From Ideonella paludis (GTDB lineage: Bacteria > Pseudomonadota > Gammaproteobacteria > Burkholderiales > Burkholderiaceae_C): a DNA stretch of 64,000 bases. The notes beneath the pieces were generated by a model. It worked only from the letters and a program-made list of their open reading frames with translations. It made no database searches and was not told where the DNA came from. The stretch covers positions 62,001 through 126,000 of the forward strand of contig NZ_JAGQDG010000006.1 of assembly GCF_018069865.1 (NCBI RefSeq). Direction: 5' to 3'. Below are positions 19,451 to 28,098 of the stretch, piece after piece (positions within the stretch are counted from its first letter, which is position 1; each line of letters opens with the position of its first letter). The position numbers and the translations under genes are program-made.

Positions 19451-20152
19451 GTGAACCCCGCCCTTTCTTTTTCTGTCGAGGCATTGGCCCAAGCGCTGGA
19501 TGCCGCCCTCCCCCAAACCCAGTGCACCCGCTGTGGCTACCCGGACTGCCACAGCTATGCCCTTGCCATGGCGCAGGGCGAGGCCCCCATCAACCAGTGC
19601 CCGCCCGGCGGTGCTGAAGGCATCATTCGCCTGGCAGCACTGTGCCGCCAGCCCGTGCAAGCGCTGAACCCCGCGCATGGGCTGGAGAAGCCGCGCGCTG
19701 TGGCCATCATCGACGAGAGCTGGTGCATCGGCTGCACGCTGTGCATCAAGGCCTGCCCGGTGGATTGCATCGTCGGCGCCTCCAAACGCATGCACACCGT
19801 GGTGGAAAAGGATTGCACGGGGTGCGAGCTGTGTGTGCCCGCCTGCCCGGTGGACTGCATCACCATGCAGCCTGTGACGGGCGAGGCCACCGGCTGGGCG
19901 GCGTGGAGCCCAGAGCAGGCCGAGCAGGCCCGCCAGCGCTATGCCTTCCACCAAATGCGGGTAGAGCGAGAGAAGCGCGAGAACGACGAGCGCCTGGCAG
20001 CCAAGGCTGCCCACAAGCTCTCGGACCTGGAGAACCAAACCCTGCACACCGACCCGGCGGTGATCGAGCGCAAGCGAGCCGTCATTGAAGCCGCTTTGGC
20101 CCGAGCCCGCGCCCAGCGTGCTCCGACTGAGAGTGAGAAAGGCGACTCGTGA
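19451..20152 (+). CDS. rsxB: RnfB/RsxB-type ferredoxin
   Basis: An iron-sulfur electron carrier of 233 residues starting at GTG. An N-terminal Fer4_21-type cluster motif ([17 protein letters not shown], ending NQCPPGG) is followed by two [4Fe-4S] ferredoxin motifs, [15 protein letters not shown] and [15 protein letters not shown]. The C-terminal 90 residues are charged and helical. The N-terminal membrane anchor of canonical RnfB is absent, and none of rnfA, C, D, G or E is nearby. The gene overlaps nth by four bases (GTGA), so the two are translationally coupled. It may supply electrons to Fe-S proteins or to SoxR reduction; the role is inferred only. Confidence 0.85.
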   Translation: MNPALSFSVEALAQALDAALPQTQCTRCGYPDCHSYALAMAQGEAPINQCPPGGAEGIIRLAALCRQPVQALNPAHGLEKPRAVAIIDESWCIGCTLCIKACPVDCIVGASKRMHTVVEKDCTGCELCVPACPVDCITMQPVTGEATGWAAWSPEQAEQARQRYAFHQMRVEREKRENDERLAAKAAHKLSDLENQTLHTDPAVIERKRAVIEAALARARAQRAPTESEKGDS

Positions 20153-20787
20153 ACACCCAGCAGATCGAGACCTTTTTTGCCACGCTGCAGGCCGCCAACC
20201 CACACCCAGAGACCGAACTCCAGTTCACCAATGTCTTTGAGTTGCTGGCTGCCGTGCTGCTCTCAGCGCAGGCCACAGACGTCAGCGTCAACAAGGCCAC
20301 GCGCAGCTTGTTTGCCAAGGCACCCACGCCTCAAAAAATGTGGGCGCTGGGCGTGGCGGAGGTCGAGCAGCACATCAAAACCATCGGGCTGTTTCGCACC
20401 AAGGCCAAAAATCTGGTCGAAACCAGCCGGATCTTGGTGACCGACCATGGTGGCAAAGTGCCCCACAGCCGCGAAGCCTTGGAGGCCTTGCCCGGCGTGG
20501 GCCGCAAGACGGCCAATGTGGTGCTGAACGTCGCCTTCGGCGAGCCGACCATGGCGGTAGACACCCACATTTTCCGGGTGGGCAACCGCACCGGCCTGGC
20601 GCCTGGGCGCAACCCGCGTGAGGTCGAAGACGCCCTGCTGGCACGCATCCCTGCGGCCTATAGAGTGGATGCACACCATTGGCTGATCCTGCATGGCCGC
20701 TACATCTGCCAGGCTCGCAGCCCACGCTGTGCGGCCTGCCAGGTATCGAGCTGCTGCGATTTCGAGCCCAAGACGACGGCTCGCTAA
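20149..20787 (+). CDS. nth: Endonuclease III
   Basis: DNA glycosylase/AP lyase that removes oxidised pyrimidines in base excision repair. The 212 residues carry the helix-hairpin-helix [13 protein letters not shown] with catalytic Lys120 and Asp138 in [15 protein letters not shown]. The [4Fe-4S] loop has Cys187, Cys194, Cys197 and Cys203, the same spacing as E. coli Nth. The GTG start at 20149 overlaps the rsxB stop (GTGA), implying coupled translation. The link to a ferredoxin gene is suggestive, since Nth carries a redox-active cluster. Confidence 0.97.
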   Translation: MNTQQIETFFATLQAANPHPETELQFTNVFELLAAVLLSAQATDVSVNKATRSLFAKAPTPQKMWALGVAEVEQHIKTIGLFRTKAKNLVETSRILVTDHGGKVPHSREALEALPGVGRKTANVVLNVAFGEPTMAVDTHIFRVGNRTGLAPGRNPREVEDALLARIPAAYRVDAHHWLILHGRYICQARSPRCAACQVSSCCDFEPKTTAR

Positions 20788-20864
20788 AAGCCCAAGGGAA
20801 ACTGGCGGTTCAGGTGTGCGCTTTTCACGGCTTTCGGAAATAAAGGGGCGCCAACAATGAACCC

Positions 20865-21347
20865 ATGTTCAGCACACCGCCTCCACGCCGACACGCCAAG
20901 CCCGCCCGCTGGTGGTCCGCATGGTGGCGCAAGCGCCATCCCCGCGACGCTCGCCCCTCGCGCCTAGAGGTCAAGCCGCCCGCACTTTGGGGCCAAGCCG
21001 AGCCCGTCTGGCTGGCCCTGTGGCACTGGCTGCGCGAAGACCCTGCCACCGAGCCCATGGAAGTGCCTCGGCTGGAGTTGGCGCGCCAAGACTTTTGCGC
21101 CGCGCTGAACGACTTTCGCAGCGAGGACGCTGAGGATTTGCTTTACCGCGCCAAACATGCGCGCTCCTTGCGCGAACTCTGGCACCTGCGCGCAGAGCTC
21201 TACCACCTCATCGCCTGCCGCTTCAACCAACACGAGGCGGATCGGCGCATGGCCACCGTCAATCAACACTTTCCCGTCGGCACGCCCGGCGGCAGACCCC
21301 TCACCACACGAGACGCCCATGGACACGACCACCTCGCGGAACGCTAA
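20865..21347 (+). CDS. Hypothetical protein, 160 residues
   Basis: Not recognised. The N-terminus is very basic and Trp-rich (RWWSAWWRKRHPRDARPSRL), with helical segments after residue 45 including LAARQ-like and RAKHARSLRELWHLRAELYH stretches. No signal peptide or membrane helix is seen. Its last 29 bp overlap the next gene, so the two are likely co-expressed. The start at 20865 has no Shine-Dalgarno sequence but follows AACAAT by six bases, so it may be leaderless. It reads like a lineage-specific cytoplasmic protein. Confidence 0.6.
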   Translation: MFSTPPPRRHAKPARWWSAWWRKRHPRDARPSRLEVKPPALWGQAEPVWLALWHWLREDPATEPMEVPRLELARQDFCAALNDFRSEDAEDLLYRAKHARSLRELWHLRAELYHLIACRFNQHEADRRMATVNQHFPVGTPGGRPLTTRDAHGHDHLAER

Positions 21348-21717
21348 GCCCACCCTCACTTGGGGCCTGCCTCAAGACCGAGCGGCGCAGTTGGCAGCGC
21401 GCCAGGCCTTTGTGGCGATGAAGCGCCTGTTCATGGACGCCGTCGCGCCGCTGGGCGACGGCAAGGGCGACTGGCTGCGCCGGCAGGTGCGCCTGGCCAA
21501 TGAACCCATCGACTTGTGGCTGCTGCGCGGTCCGGTGATTGCCGCGCTGCGCGTCGATGAGCATGGATCCAGAGAGCTTCGCGCCCAGCTCTACCATGGT
21601 CTGGACAACGTCTTCCCTGAAGCCTTTGGTCTGGATGGCCCGATGACCCTCCCGCCACAGATGGACTCAACGGCAGCGTGGCAGCCGCCACAAGCCGATC
21701 TGCGCGTTGCCGCCTAA
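21319..21717 (+). CDS. Hypothetical protein, 132 residues
   Basis: Not recognised. It starts MDTTTSRNAKPTLTWGLPQD and overlaps the 3' end of the preceding ORF by 29 bp. The middle (AARQAFVAMKRLFMDAVAPL, then RRQVRLANEPIDLWLLRGPV) is helical with a short strand, and the protein looks soluble. A longer upstream frame from 21157 has a Ser/Thr/Pro-rich composition typical of a shadow frame, so I use the internal ATG. The pair with the gene at 20865 may be a two-gene unit of unknown role. Confidence 0.58.
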   Translation: MDTTTSRNAKPTLTWGLPQDRAAQLAARQAFVAMKRLFMDAVAPLGDGKGDWLRRQVRLANEPIDLWLLRGPVIAALRVDEHGSRELRAQLYHGLDNVFPEAFGLDGPMTLPPQMDSTAAWQPPQADLRVAA

Positions 21718-21793
21718 GGCTGGCCCTCAAGCGGCTGTCAAGTCGCATTCTTCCTGTCGGATGAAGCTGTGACACAGTGCACAATTGCGCCCT

Positions 21794-22801
21794 GTGAACA
21801 TCATCATCCTCGACGACTATCAGGACGCCGTTCGCAAGCTGCCTTGCGCGGCGCGGCTCAATGACCTCAATGCCAAGGTGTTCACCAACACCGTGAAGGG
21901 CTTGGGCCAGTTGTCGGTCAGGCTCAAAGACGCTGAGATCCTGGTCACCATCCGCGAACGCACGGCCTTCAATCGCCAGCTCCTCGAAAAGCTCCCTCGG
22001 CTCAAGCTGATCTCCCAAACGGGACGCATTGGCAACCACATCGATATCGAGGCCTGTACCCGTCTGGGCATCGCGGTAGCTGAAGGCGGCGGCTCCCCTT
22101 ATGCGCCGGCCGAGCTGACCTGGGCTTTGATCATGGCGTCCATGCGGCGCCTGCCGCAATACATCGGCAATCTCAAGCACGGTGCATGGCAGCAAGCCGG
22201 GCTGAAGGCGGCTTCCATGCCGCCCAACTTTGGCATCGGCATGCAGCTGCGTGGCAAGACCCTGGGCGTCTGGGGCTACGGCAAGATTGGCAGCATCGTG
22301 GCGGGCTACGGCAAGGCCTTTGGCATGGACGTCAAGGTCTGGGCCAGCGCCGACAGCCGCCAGCGTGCGCGCCAAGATGGCTATGCCGTCTTCGAGTCTC
22401 GCGATGAGCTGTTTGAATGCAGCGATGTACTCACGGTTCACCTGCGCTTGGCCGACAAGACCCGCCATCTCGTCACCCTGCAAGACCTGGGCAAGATGAA
22501 GCCCACCTCCTTGTTCGTCAACACCTCGCGGGCCGAGCTGGTCGAGGAAACCGCGCTGGTGGCGGCGCTCAACCGCGGCCGGCCTGGCATGGCCGCTGTC
22601 GACGTTTTCGAGAGCGAGCCCATTCTCCAAGGCCACCCGCTGCTGCGCCTTGAGAACGCGGTGTGCACACCGCACATCGGCTACGTCGAGCAGGCCGGCT
22701 ACGAGCAGTACTTCAGCACCGCCTTTGACAACGTGCTGAATTTCATCGCCGGCACCCCCACCAACATCGTCAACCCGGACGTCCTGAAGGTCCACCGCTG
22801 A
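21794..22801 (+). CDS. D-2-hydroxyacid dehydrogenase family protein
   Basis: NAD-dependent 2-hydroxyacid dehydrogenase, 335 residues from the GTG at 21794 (338 from a TTG at 21785). The Rossmann nucleotide motif is GVWGYGKIGSIVAGYGKAFG (about residues 153-172). The catalytic Arg is in NTSRAELVE, the Glu in DVFESEP and the His in CTPHIGYVEQ. The protein belongs to the D-3-phosphoglycerate dehydrogenase-like fold, but has no ACT domain. Its stop overlaps the start of the MFS gene by one base (TGATG), so it probably acts with that transporter on an unknown 2-hydroxy or 2-oxo acid. Confidence 0.85.
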   Translation: MNIIILDDYQDAVRKLPCAARLNDLNAKVFTNTVKGLGQLSVRLKDAEILVTIRERTAFNRQLLEKLPRLKLISQTGRIGNHIDIEACTRLGIAVAEGGGSPYAPAELTWALIMASMRRLPQYIGNLKHGAWQQAGLKAASMPPNFGIGMQLRGKTLGVWGYGKIGSIVAGYGKAFGMDVKVWASADSRQRARQDGYAVFESRDELFECSDVLTVHLRLADKTRHLVTLQDLGKMKPTSLFVNTSRAELVEETALVAALNRGRPGMAAVDVFESEPILQGHPLLRLENAVCTPHIGYVEQAGYEQYFSTAFDNVLNFIAGTPTNIVNPDVLKVHR

Positions 22802-23994
22802 TGGCGCAAGGCTCGCCCCAAGCGGTGAGCCCGTCCGCGCGCTGGGCGCTGCTGTTTGGCAACTTTGCTATCGGCTGTGGCGTGATGGTGGTGGGCGGCT
22901 CGCTGAACGACCTGACGCGCTCCCTGCAAGTCAGCGTGGCGGTGGCGGGTCAGCTGATCACGGTGGCCGCCGTGATGATGTGCTTGGGCGCGCCCTTGCT
23001 GGCGGCCGCCCTCACCCGCTGGGACCGCCGCAAGCTGCTGGCGCTTGCACTGGCCTGGTATGCCGCAGGGCATGCCCTGTGCGCCCTGATGCCGGACTAT
23101 GCCGCGCTGATGCCTTTGCGTGCGCTCACAGTGCTGTCAGCGGCCGTGTTCACTCCGCAAGCGGGTGCGGCCATGGGCTGGCTGGCGCCCCCTGAGCAGC
23201 GCGGCCGTGCGATCACCTTCGTGTTCTTGGGTTGGTCCGTGGCCTCGGTGGTCGGCATGCCCTTGCACTCCTACATCGGCGAGACCTGGGGCTGGCGCTC
23301 GGCCTTCGGCTTGGTGGCCGTGTTGGCGGCGGTGGGCGCGGCCTGGGTGTGGCAGGCCTTGCCAGAGGGCATCCGGCCGCCGCCCATGAATCGGCAGGCT
23401 TGGCGCGAGGTGTTTTCCCACCCCAGGCTGATGCGCATCGTGGCCGTCACCGCGCTGGCCGGCGCGGGGCAGTTCACCCTCTTTGCCTACATCGCGCCTT
23501 ATCTGCGCCAGGGGCTGAAGGCGCAGGCGCCAGAGATCAGCTTGGTCTTTGCCTGCTTTGGCACGCTGGGCCTGATCGGAAACCTCTGGCTCAGCCAACG
23601 CGTGGACAAGCTGGGCGCGGCCAGAGCGGTGGGCTGGCTGCTGGCGCTGCAATGCCTCTCCATGGCGCTGTGGCCGCTGGGCGGGTCGGTGGTGGTGCTC
23701 TTGGTGGTGGTCGTCCCCTGGGCGCTGTCGGGCTTTGCCTGCACCTCGGCCCAGCAAGCCCGCTTGGCCACGGCGGCACCGGCGCTGGCCCCCGCACTGC
23801 TGGCCATGAACACCTCAGCCATCTACCTGGGTCAGGCCCTTGGCGCAGCGGGCGGTGGGCTGATGATGACTGCCAATATGGCCGCTGGCCGCGACACCTT
23901 CATGGGCCTGAGCGTGCTCGCCTTGGGCTGGACCTTGCTCGCCCTGTGGCTCAGCCACCGCGTTCGCCAAGAGGGCTTGCGCGCCAAGGGCTGA
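22801..23994 (+). CDS. MFS transporter, arabinose-efflux-like (DHA1-type)
   Basis: A 397-residue polytopic inner-membrane protein with about 12 predicted helices. The conserved A-like motif TRWDRRKLLALALAW lies after helix 2 and RGRAITFVFLGWSVASVVGM in helices 4-5; a central loop (about 190-205) splits the two halves. Its layout is that of small-molecule efflux or sugar/drug exporters. The ATG overlaps the preceding dehydrogenase stop, pointing to a two-gene operon. The substrate is not predictable. It converges on the lipoprotein gene with only 3 bp between them. Confidence 0.82.
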   Translation: MAQGSPQAVSPSARWALLFGNFAIGCGVMVVGGSLNDLTRSLQVSVAVAGQLITVAAVMMCLGAPLLAAALTRWDRRKLLALALAWYAAGHALCALMPDYAALMPLRALTVLSAAVFTPQAGAAMGWLAPPEQRGRAITFVFLGWSVASVVGMPLHSYIGETWGWRSAFGLVAVLAAVGAAWVWQALPEGIRPPPMNRQAWREVFSHPRLMRIVAVTALAGAGQFTLFAYIAPYLRQGLKAQAPEISLVFACFGTLGLIGNLWLSQRVDKLGAARAVGWLLALQCLSMALWPLGGSVVVLLVVVVPWALSGFACTSAQQARLATAAPALAPALLAMNTSAIYLGQALGAAGGGLMMTANMAAGRDTFMGLSVLALGWTLLALWLSHRVRQEGLRAKG

Positions 23995-23997
23995 GGT

Positions 23998-24345
23998 TCA
24001 GTTCGGGTTCTCGAAGAACACGTAGTGGGTGTACTCGCCAATCTCAAAGTACACCCGCTTCTCACCGGCATCGGCTTGGCCGTTCAGGTTTTGGTCCAGC
24101 ACACCGTAGCCATAGCGATAGGCGCGAGGCAGGTTGTCGCTGGTGCCCAGTGCCGTCGAGAGCTTGTCAATCTTCAAAAAACGCTTCACCACCTTGTCAC
24201 CTGCGTAGACCTCCAACACGCCGTTGGTGCCAGTCCAGTTTTGGATGTCACGCTTGATTTGGTTTTGCTGCTCTTGGGTGCAAGCTGTCAACAAACCTAG
24301 CCCCAGCACTGCGGCGCACACTGCGCCTGCCTTAATCATGCTCAC
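23998..24345 (-). CDS. Small putative lipoprotein
   Basis: A 115-residue exported protein. The N-terminus [22 protein letters not shown] ends in a lipobox (LLTAC), so Cys22 would be lipidated. The rest ([20 protein letters not shown], later [14 protein letters not shown]) resembles a small beta-rich domain with no name that I recognise. I use GTG at 24345 as start because it overlaps the upp stop as GTGA and has AAGG at good spacing; the ATG at 24339 is the alternative. Co-translation with upp is likely. Confidence 0.68.
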   Translation of the reverse strand: MSMIKAGAVCAAVLGLGLLTACTQEQQNQIKRDIQNWTGTNGVLEVYAGDKVVKRFLKIDKLSTALGTSDNLPRAYRYGYGVLDQNLNGQADAGEKRVYFEIGEYTHYVFFENPN

Positions 24346-24983
24346 AGAGACCCTTCGTCCTTGGTGCCAAAAATCTTGTCGCCGGCATCACCCAGGCCCG
24401 GGATGATGTAGCCCAACTCATTGAGATGGCTGTCGATGGCCGCCGTCCAGCAGCGCACATCCGGGTGCGCTGCCTGCAAGGCCGCCACCCCTTCAGGCGC
24501 GGCCACCAAGACCAGCGCCCGCACATCTTTGCAGCCGCGGCGCTTCAGCAAGTCGATGGTGGCAATCATCGAGCCGGCCGTCGCCAACATGGGGTCGATG
24601 ATGAGGGCGGTGCGCTCCTCCAAGTGGCCCACGAAGCGTTCAAAGTAATGCTCGGGCTGCAGCGTTTCATGGTTGCGTGACAGGCCCACCACACTCACCT
24701 TGGCGTTGGGGATCATGTCCAGCACGCCATCCAGCATGCCCAAGCCCGCGCGCAAGATCGGCACGACGGTGACCTTGCGGCCGGCAATCTGCTCCACCTC
24801 GGCCGGGCCACTCCAGCAGTTGATGGTGACCGAAGCGAGGGGAAAGTCGGCCGTGGCCTCATAGGCCAACAGACGGGCCAACTCGCCGGTCAACTCGCGA
24901 AACTTCTTGGTGGAGATCTCCGCTTCGCGCAACAAGCCCACTTTGTGGCGCACGAGCGGATGGTGAACGGCAATCACTGGCAT
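24342..24983 (-). CDS. upp: Uracil phosphoribosyltransferase
   Basis: Salvages uracil by joining it to PRPP to make UMP. The 213 residues start [20 protein letters not shown]. The PRPP loop is [20 protein letters not shown] and the uracil-binding C-terminal stretch is [17 protein letters not shown]. The length is as usual (about 208). It lies 39 bp downstream of rlmB and overlaps the downstream lipoprotein gene. Purine and pyrimidine genes are otherwise not clustered here. Confidence 0.96.
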   Translation of the reverse strand: MPVIAVHHPLVRHKVGLLREAEISTKKFRELTGELARLLAYEATADFPLASVTINCWSGPAEVEQIAGRKVTVVPILRAGLGMLDGVLDMIPNAKVSVVGLSRNHETLQPEHYFERFVGHLEERTALIIDPMLATAGSMIATIDLLKRRGCKDVRALVLVAAPEGVAALQAAHPDVRCWTAAIDSHLNELGYIIPGLGDAGDKIFGTKDEGSL

Positions 24984-25022
24984 GGTGGTCTCTTCAAAGT
25001 CAAATCAGATCAGGCTGAACGC

Positions 25023-25769
25023 TCAGCCCTTGCGCTGGCGACGCGCTTCATACAAGCAGATGGCGGCCGCCACCGACACATTCAGGCTCTCTACCGCCCC
25101 GGCCATCGGAATAGAGATCAACTGGTCGCAGGTCTTGCGGGTGAGCTGGCGCATGCCGGGGCCTTCCGCCCCCAGCACAATGGCCACCGGCCCGGTGAAG
25201 TCCACATCCCAAAGCGTGTGCTGGGCATCATCACTGGTGCCGATGATGCGAATCCCGCGCTCCTTCATTTCATTGAGGCTGCGGGCCAGGTTGGTCACCA
25301 TCAGGTAGGGCACCGTCTCTGCCGCGCCCGAGGCCACTTTGGCCACTGTCGCGTTCAGGCCCACGGCGTGGTCTTTGGGGGCGATCACCGCATGTGCGCC
25401 CGCGCCATCGGCCACGCGCAGGCAGGCGCCCAGGTTGTGTGGGTCTGTCACGCCGTCCAAGGCCAGCACCAGTGGTGGGTCTTGCTGCAAGGCTTCGACG
25501 TCCTCCAGCACCTCATCCAAAGAGTGCCGCTGCGCCAAGGGCTTGACCCTAGCCACCACACCCTGATGGCGCGGGCTGCCTGCCAGCTTGCTCAGGCGGC
25601 TGTCGTCGCTGTCAATCGCCTTGGCGCCAGCCTCTTCGCAACGCTCCAAAAAGCCCCGCATCCGGGCATCGCGACGTTCGCCGTCGTAATGGACTTCGAT
25701 GATGGACTCCGGTGCCGTCTTCAGGCGCACGGTGACGGCGTGAAAGCCGAACAAAACTTTGTTGGACAT
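25023..25769 (-). CDS. rlmB: 23S rRNA (guanosine(2251)-2'-O)-methyltransferase RlmB
   Basis: SPOUT-class (TrmH family) methyltransferase, 248 residues, acting on G2251 of 23S rRNA. An N-terminal substrate-binding domain starts MSNKVLFGFHAVTVRLK. The knotted catalytic domain has LDGVTDPHNLGACLRVADGA with the conserved Asn and Arg. LGAEGPGMRQLTRK follows, and MAGAVESLNVSVAAAICLYE is the C-terminal motif 3. The ATG at 25769 is chosen over an upstream start at 25802 because it gives the family's usual N-terminus. Confidence 0.93.
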   Translation of the reverse strand: MSNKVLFGFHAVTVRLKTAPESIIEVHYDGERRDARMRGFLERCEEAGAKAIDSDDSRLSKLAGSPRHQGVVARVKPLAQRHSLDEVLEDVEALQQDPPLVLALDGVTDPHNLGACLRVADGAGAHAVIAPKDHAVGLNATVAKVASGAAETVPYLMVTNLARSLNEMKERGIRIIGTSDDAQHTLWDVDFTGPVAIVLGAEGPGMRQLTRKTCDQLISIPMAGAVESLNVSVAAAICLYEARRQRKG

Positions 25770-25820
25770 AGAGCACATCGCGCCTGGGCGCGTCAAAAGC
25801 ATTGGAAAAGTGCAGCGAGC

Positions 25821-26585
25821 CTAACAGCAAGCCACGGCCAGGGCGATCAAACCGATGAAGATCGGTTGGTGCAGCATGTAAAAACTCAAGGACCAGCGGC
25901 CCAGCACGGCCAAAGGATGCGCCCAGCGCGGGATCGGCCCCGCCCAGGCCTGGGGTTGCTGCCGCTGAAGAAAGAGGCCCAGGGCCAAGCCCATAAGCAT
26001 CACGCCCAACCAAGGGAACACCGGCACATAGTCTTGCGTAACCGGCAATCGGGTCACCAGGCCGGTCCAATTGCCCCAGCGGCCATTCAAGGCCTCCAGA
26101 GCCACCCATTGGGGCAAGGCCAGCGCCAACACGCCCAGCCCCAGCAAACCCAACGGCCCCAGCGTGCGCAGCAGGGGCCAGCACACACGCAGCAGCAAGA
26201 TCATCACCGCCAAGCCGTGCAGCACGCCAAAGTGAATCCAACTCAGAGGAAACATCCAGGCCGACCCTGCCGACACCAGCAGCGCACACCCCGCCACCTG
26301 GCCCCAACGCCGCCAAAACCGCGCCCAAGACTGCCCCGCCTGCAAGGCCACGGCCTGGCCCATGCCTGCGCACAGCAAGAACATCGAGACGATGGCGGTG
26401 CGCTGCCAGGTCCAAAATGGGTCGCTCAGAAACTGCTGCGGCGGGTTAAGCAAGCCCTTTTGGTTCAGGTCAAAGCAGAAGTGAAATACGGCCATCCAGA
26501 TCACGGCCGCGCCACGAAGGGCGTCCAGCCGGTCAAAACGCTGCGCGGAAGCCAGCGGAGAAGCGAATGGTTCAGTCAAAGACAT
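25821..26585 (-). CDS. DUF1624 membrane protein (heparan-alpha-glucosaminide N-acetyltransferase-like)
   Basis: A 254-residue inner-membrane protein with about seven helices. It opens after a short cytoplasmic stretch with RFDRLDALRGAAVIWMAVFH, the typical start of DUF1624/acyltransferase-like proteins, followed by FCFDLNQ. A loop with WIHFGVLHGLAV and the C-terminal SLSFYMLHQPIFIGLIALA are also typical. Members may transfer acetyl groups across the membrane; no function is proven here. The ATG at 26585 is used. It diverges from the thioesterase gene (57 bp apart). Confidence 0.82.
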   Translation of the reverse strand: MSLTEPFASPLASAQRFDRLDALRGAAVIWMAVFHFCFDLNQKGLLNPPQQFLSDPFWTWQRTAIVSMFLLCAGMGQAVALQAGQSWARFWRRWGQVAGCALLVSAGSAWMFPLSWIHFGVLHGLAVMILLLRVCWPLLRTLGPLGLLGLGVLALALPQWVALEALNGRWGNWTGLVTRLPVTQDYVPVFPWLGVMLMGLALGLFLQRQQPQAWAGPIPRWAHPLAVLGRWSLSFYMLHQPIFIGLIALAVACC

Positions 26586-26642
26586 GGCCTGGAAGATACC
26601 GCATGAATGATCACGGATCTGCAGTGCGGCTATGCTCTGAGC

Positions 26643-27131
26643 ATGACTGCCAGCCCTCCCCCCCGCCGCACCGCCCTTGAGCAAGATCGCTTAGACAGTG
26701 CGCTGAAAGACTTGTTCGAGCAGCGCATCACCTTCAATCAGACCTTGGGCCTCACGGTGGAGAGCCTGGCTGCCACCGGGCCCACCGCCCGCATCACCAT
26801 GCGGCCGGAGTTGGTCGGGCACTTCCTTTATGGGCGCTTGCATGGCGGTGTGATCTCCGCCACCTTGGACGCCATGGGCGGCTTGGCCCTGATGGTGGCG
26901 ATTGGCGAGAAACACCCCGACGAAAACGCCGAGCAAATCATGCATCGCTTTGCCCGCATGGGCACGATCGATCTGCGGGTGGATTTTTTGCGACAAGGCA
27001 TCGGCCAGCATTTCATCGCTTCGGCTGAAGTCACCCGGCTCGGCGGCCGGGTTGGCTCCACCCAAATGCGCTTGGTCAATGATGCCGGCCTGCTGATCGC
27101 CACCGGCGCCGCCGCCTACATGGTGAGCTGA
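26643..27131 (+). CDS. Hotdog-fold thioesterase family protein
   Basis: A 162-residue protein of the PaaI/YiiD-like hotdog family. The conserved LVGHFLYGRLHGGVISATLDAMGGL (residues near 60-85) carries the helix of the hotdog fold, where His and Asp/Glu residues act on the thioester. It probably hydrolyses an acyl-CoA; the substrate is not known. It starts six bases after TATGCT with no Shine-Dalgarno sequence, so it may be leaderless. It stands alone and diverges from the DUF1624 gene. Confidence 0.82.
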   Translation: MTASPPPRRTALEQDRLDSALKDLFEQRITFNQTLGLTVESLAATGPTARITMRPELVGHFLYGRLHGGVISATLDAMGGLALMVAIGEKHPDENAEQIMHRFARMGTIDLRVDFLRQGIGQHFIASAEVTRLGGRVGSTQMRLVNDAGLLIATGAAAYMVS

Positions 27132-27283
27132 CGGCGACCTGTCGACTTCCTCCTTAGTTCTTGCGATGCGGCTGGCGTGGGCAAGGCCCACCATCGCGGC
27201 TGCATGCTCGGGCATGGCTTCAGCAGCGGTCGGGTCTGTATGAGGTTGGGCATGCGCCCCCACCCCCGACGACTGGAGGAAGT

Positions 27284-28084
27284 ATGAAGTCTTTGTTTCT
27301 GACCAGCGTGGCCACGGCCGCGATGCTCTGCAGCAGCCCCACCTGGGCGCTGGAGAGCTTTGCCTCATATGACAAGTTCAATGCAGCGCCCATTGACGCG
27401 AGCAAGTGGGCCAGCTTTGAGCGCATCCGAAAAATCAAGAGTGGCACGCTCAATCACGTTCAGCGAGACTGGGGCACCACCCAAAGCGATGCAGGCACGC
27501 AGGGCGTGAGTTTCGGCACCAGTCTCACCGACCCAAGCCGAGTCACCCAACTCAAGGCGACGGTCAAAGTGGCCAGCATCGAAGCCTCAGGCTGCTCTGC
27601 CAACCCGAGCGCCAGCGCTGCACGGGCCCGCTTGATAGGCACCTTCTTCAACACAGGCGCTCCGGTTTCAGGAAGCATGCAAGGGGATGTGCTGGCCCAA
27701 GTCTGGGTGGGACGCTTCAGCAACAGTGTCGACGCGCCCGGCACCTTGCAGGTCGGTGGTGGCGTGTTTGTCTGCCAGAACAGTGACTGCAGCCTCACCA
27801 CGACCATCGGCACCTTCAGCAATCTGGGCACCGCTACATTGGGTCAGAACGTGACCCTCCAGTTGGAATGGGACAAGGCGGCCAAAACCTTCACGGCGGT
27901 GCGTGACGGCACGGTCAACAGCAGCGTCAGCTACACCGTCAGCGACAGCATTGCTCCGGGCAACCACTTCAAGCAGGTGGCCACTCGGACAGACACTGCC
28001 GCATGCCTCAGTGGGCCCCGGACCACCGCAGCCATCGATGCGACCTTTGACAACGTCGCCGTCAACAAATCTGCCAAGCCTTGA
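27284..28084 (+). CDS. Secreted protein of unknown function (paralog 1)
   Basis: A 266-residue exported protein. The signal peptide MKSLFLTSVATAAMLCSSPTW ends near WALE. The mature part is beta-rich with ESFASYDKFNAAPIDASKW at its start and paired cysteines in CQNSDCS and CLSGPR. It resembles a jelly-roll or LamG-type domain, but I recognise no named family. The ATG at 27284 has GGAGGA at good spacing. It is followed after 14 bp by a clear paralog, and the two look like a tandem duplication. Confidence 0.72.
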   Translation: MKSLFLTSVATAAMLCSSPTWALESFASYDKFNAAPIDASKWASFERIRKIKSGTLNHVQRDWGTTQSDAGTQGVSFGTSLTDPSRVTQLKATVKVASIEASGCSANPSASAARARLIGTFFNTGAPVSGSMQGDVLAQVWVGRFSNSVDAPGTLQVGGGVFVCQNSDCSLTTTIGTFSNLGTATLGQNVTLQLEWDKAAKTFTAVRDGTVNSSVSYTVSDSIAPGNHFKQVATRTDTAACLSGPRTTAAIDATFDNVAVNKSAKP

Positions 28085-28098
28085 GCCAGGAGTTCGCC

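Noticed and set aside
17975-20203. A 742-codon minus-strand open frame across phaZ and rsxB
   Set aside because: It spans two well-supported genes and their spacer on the other strand and has no domain.
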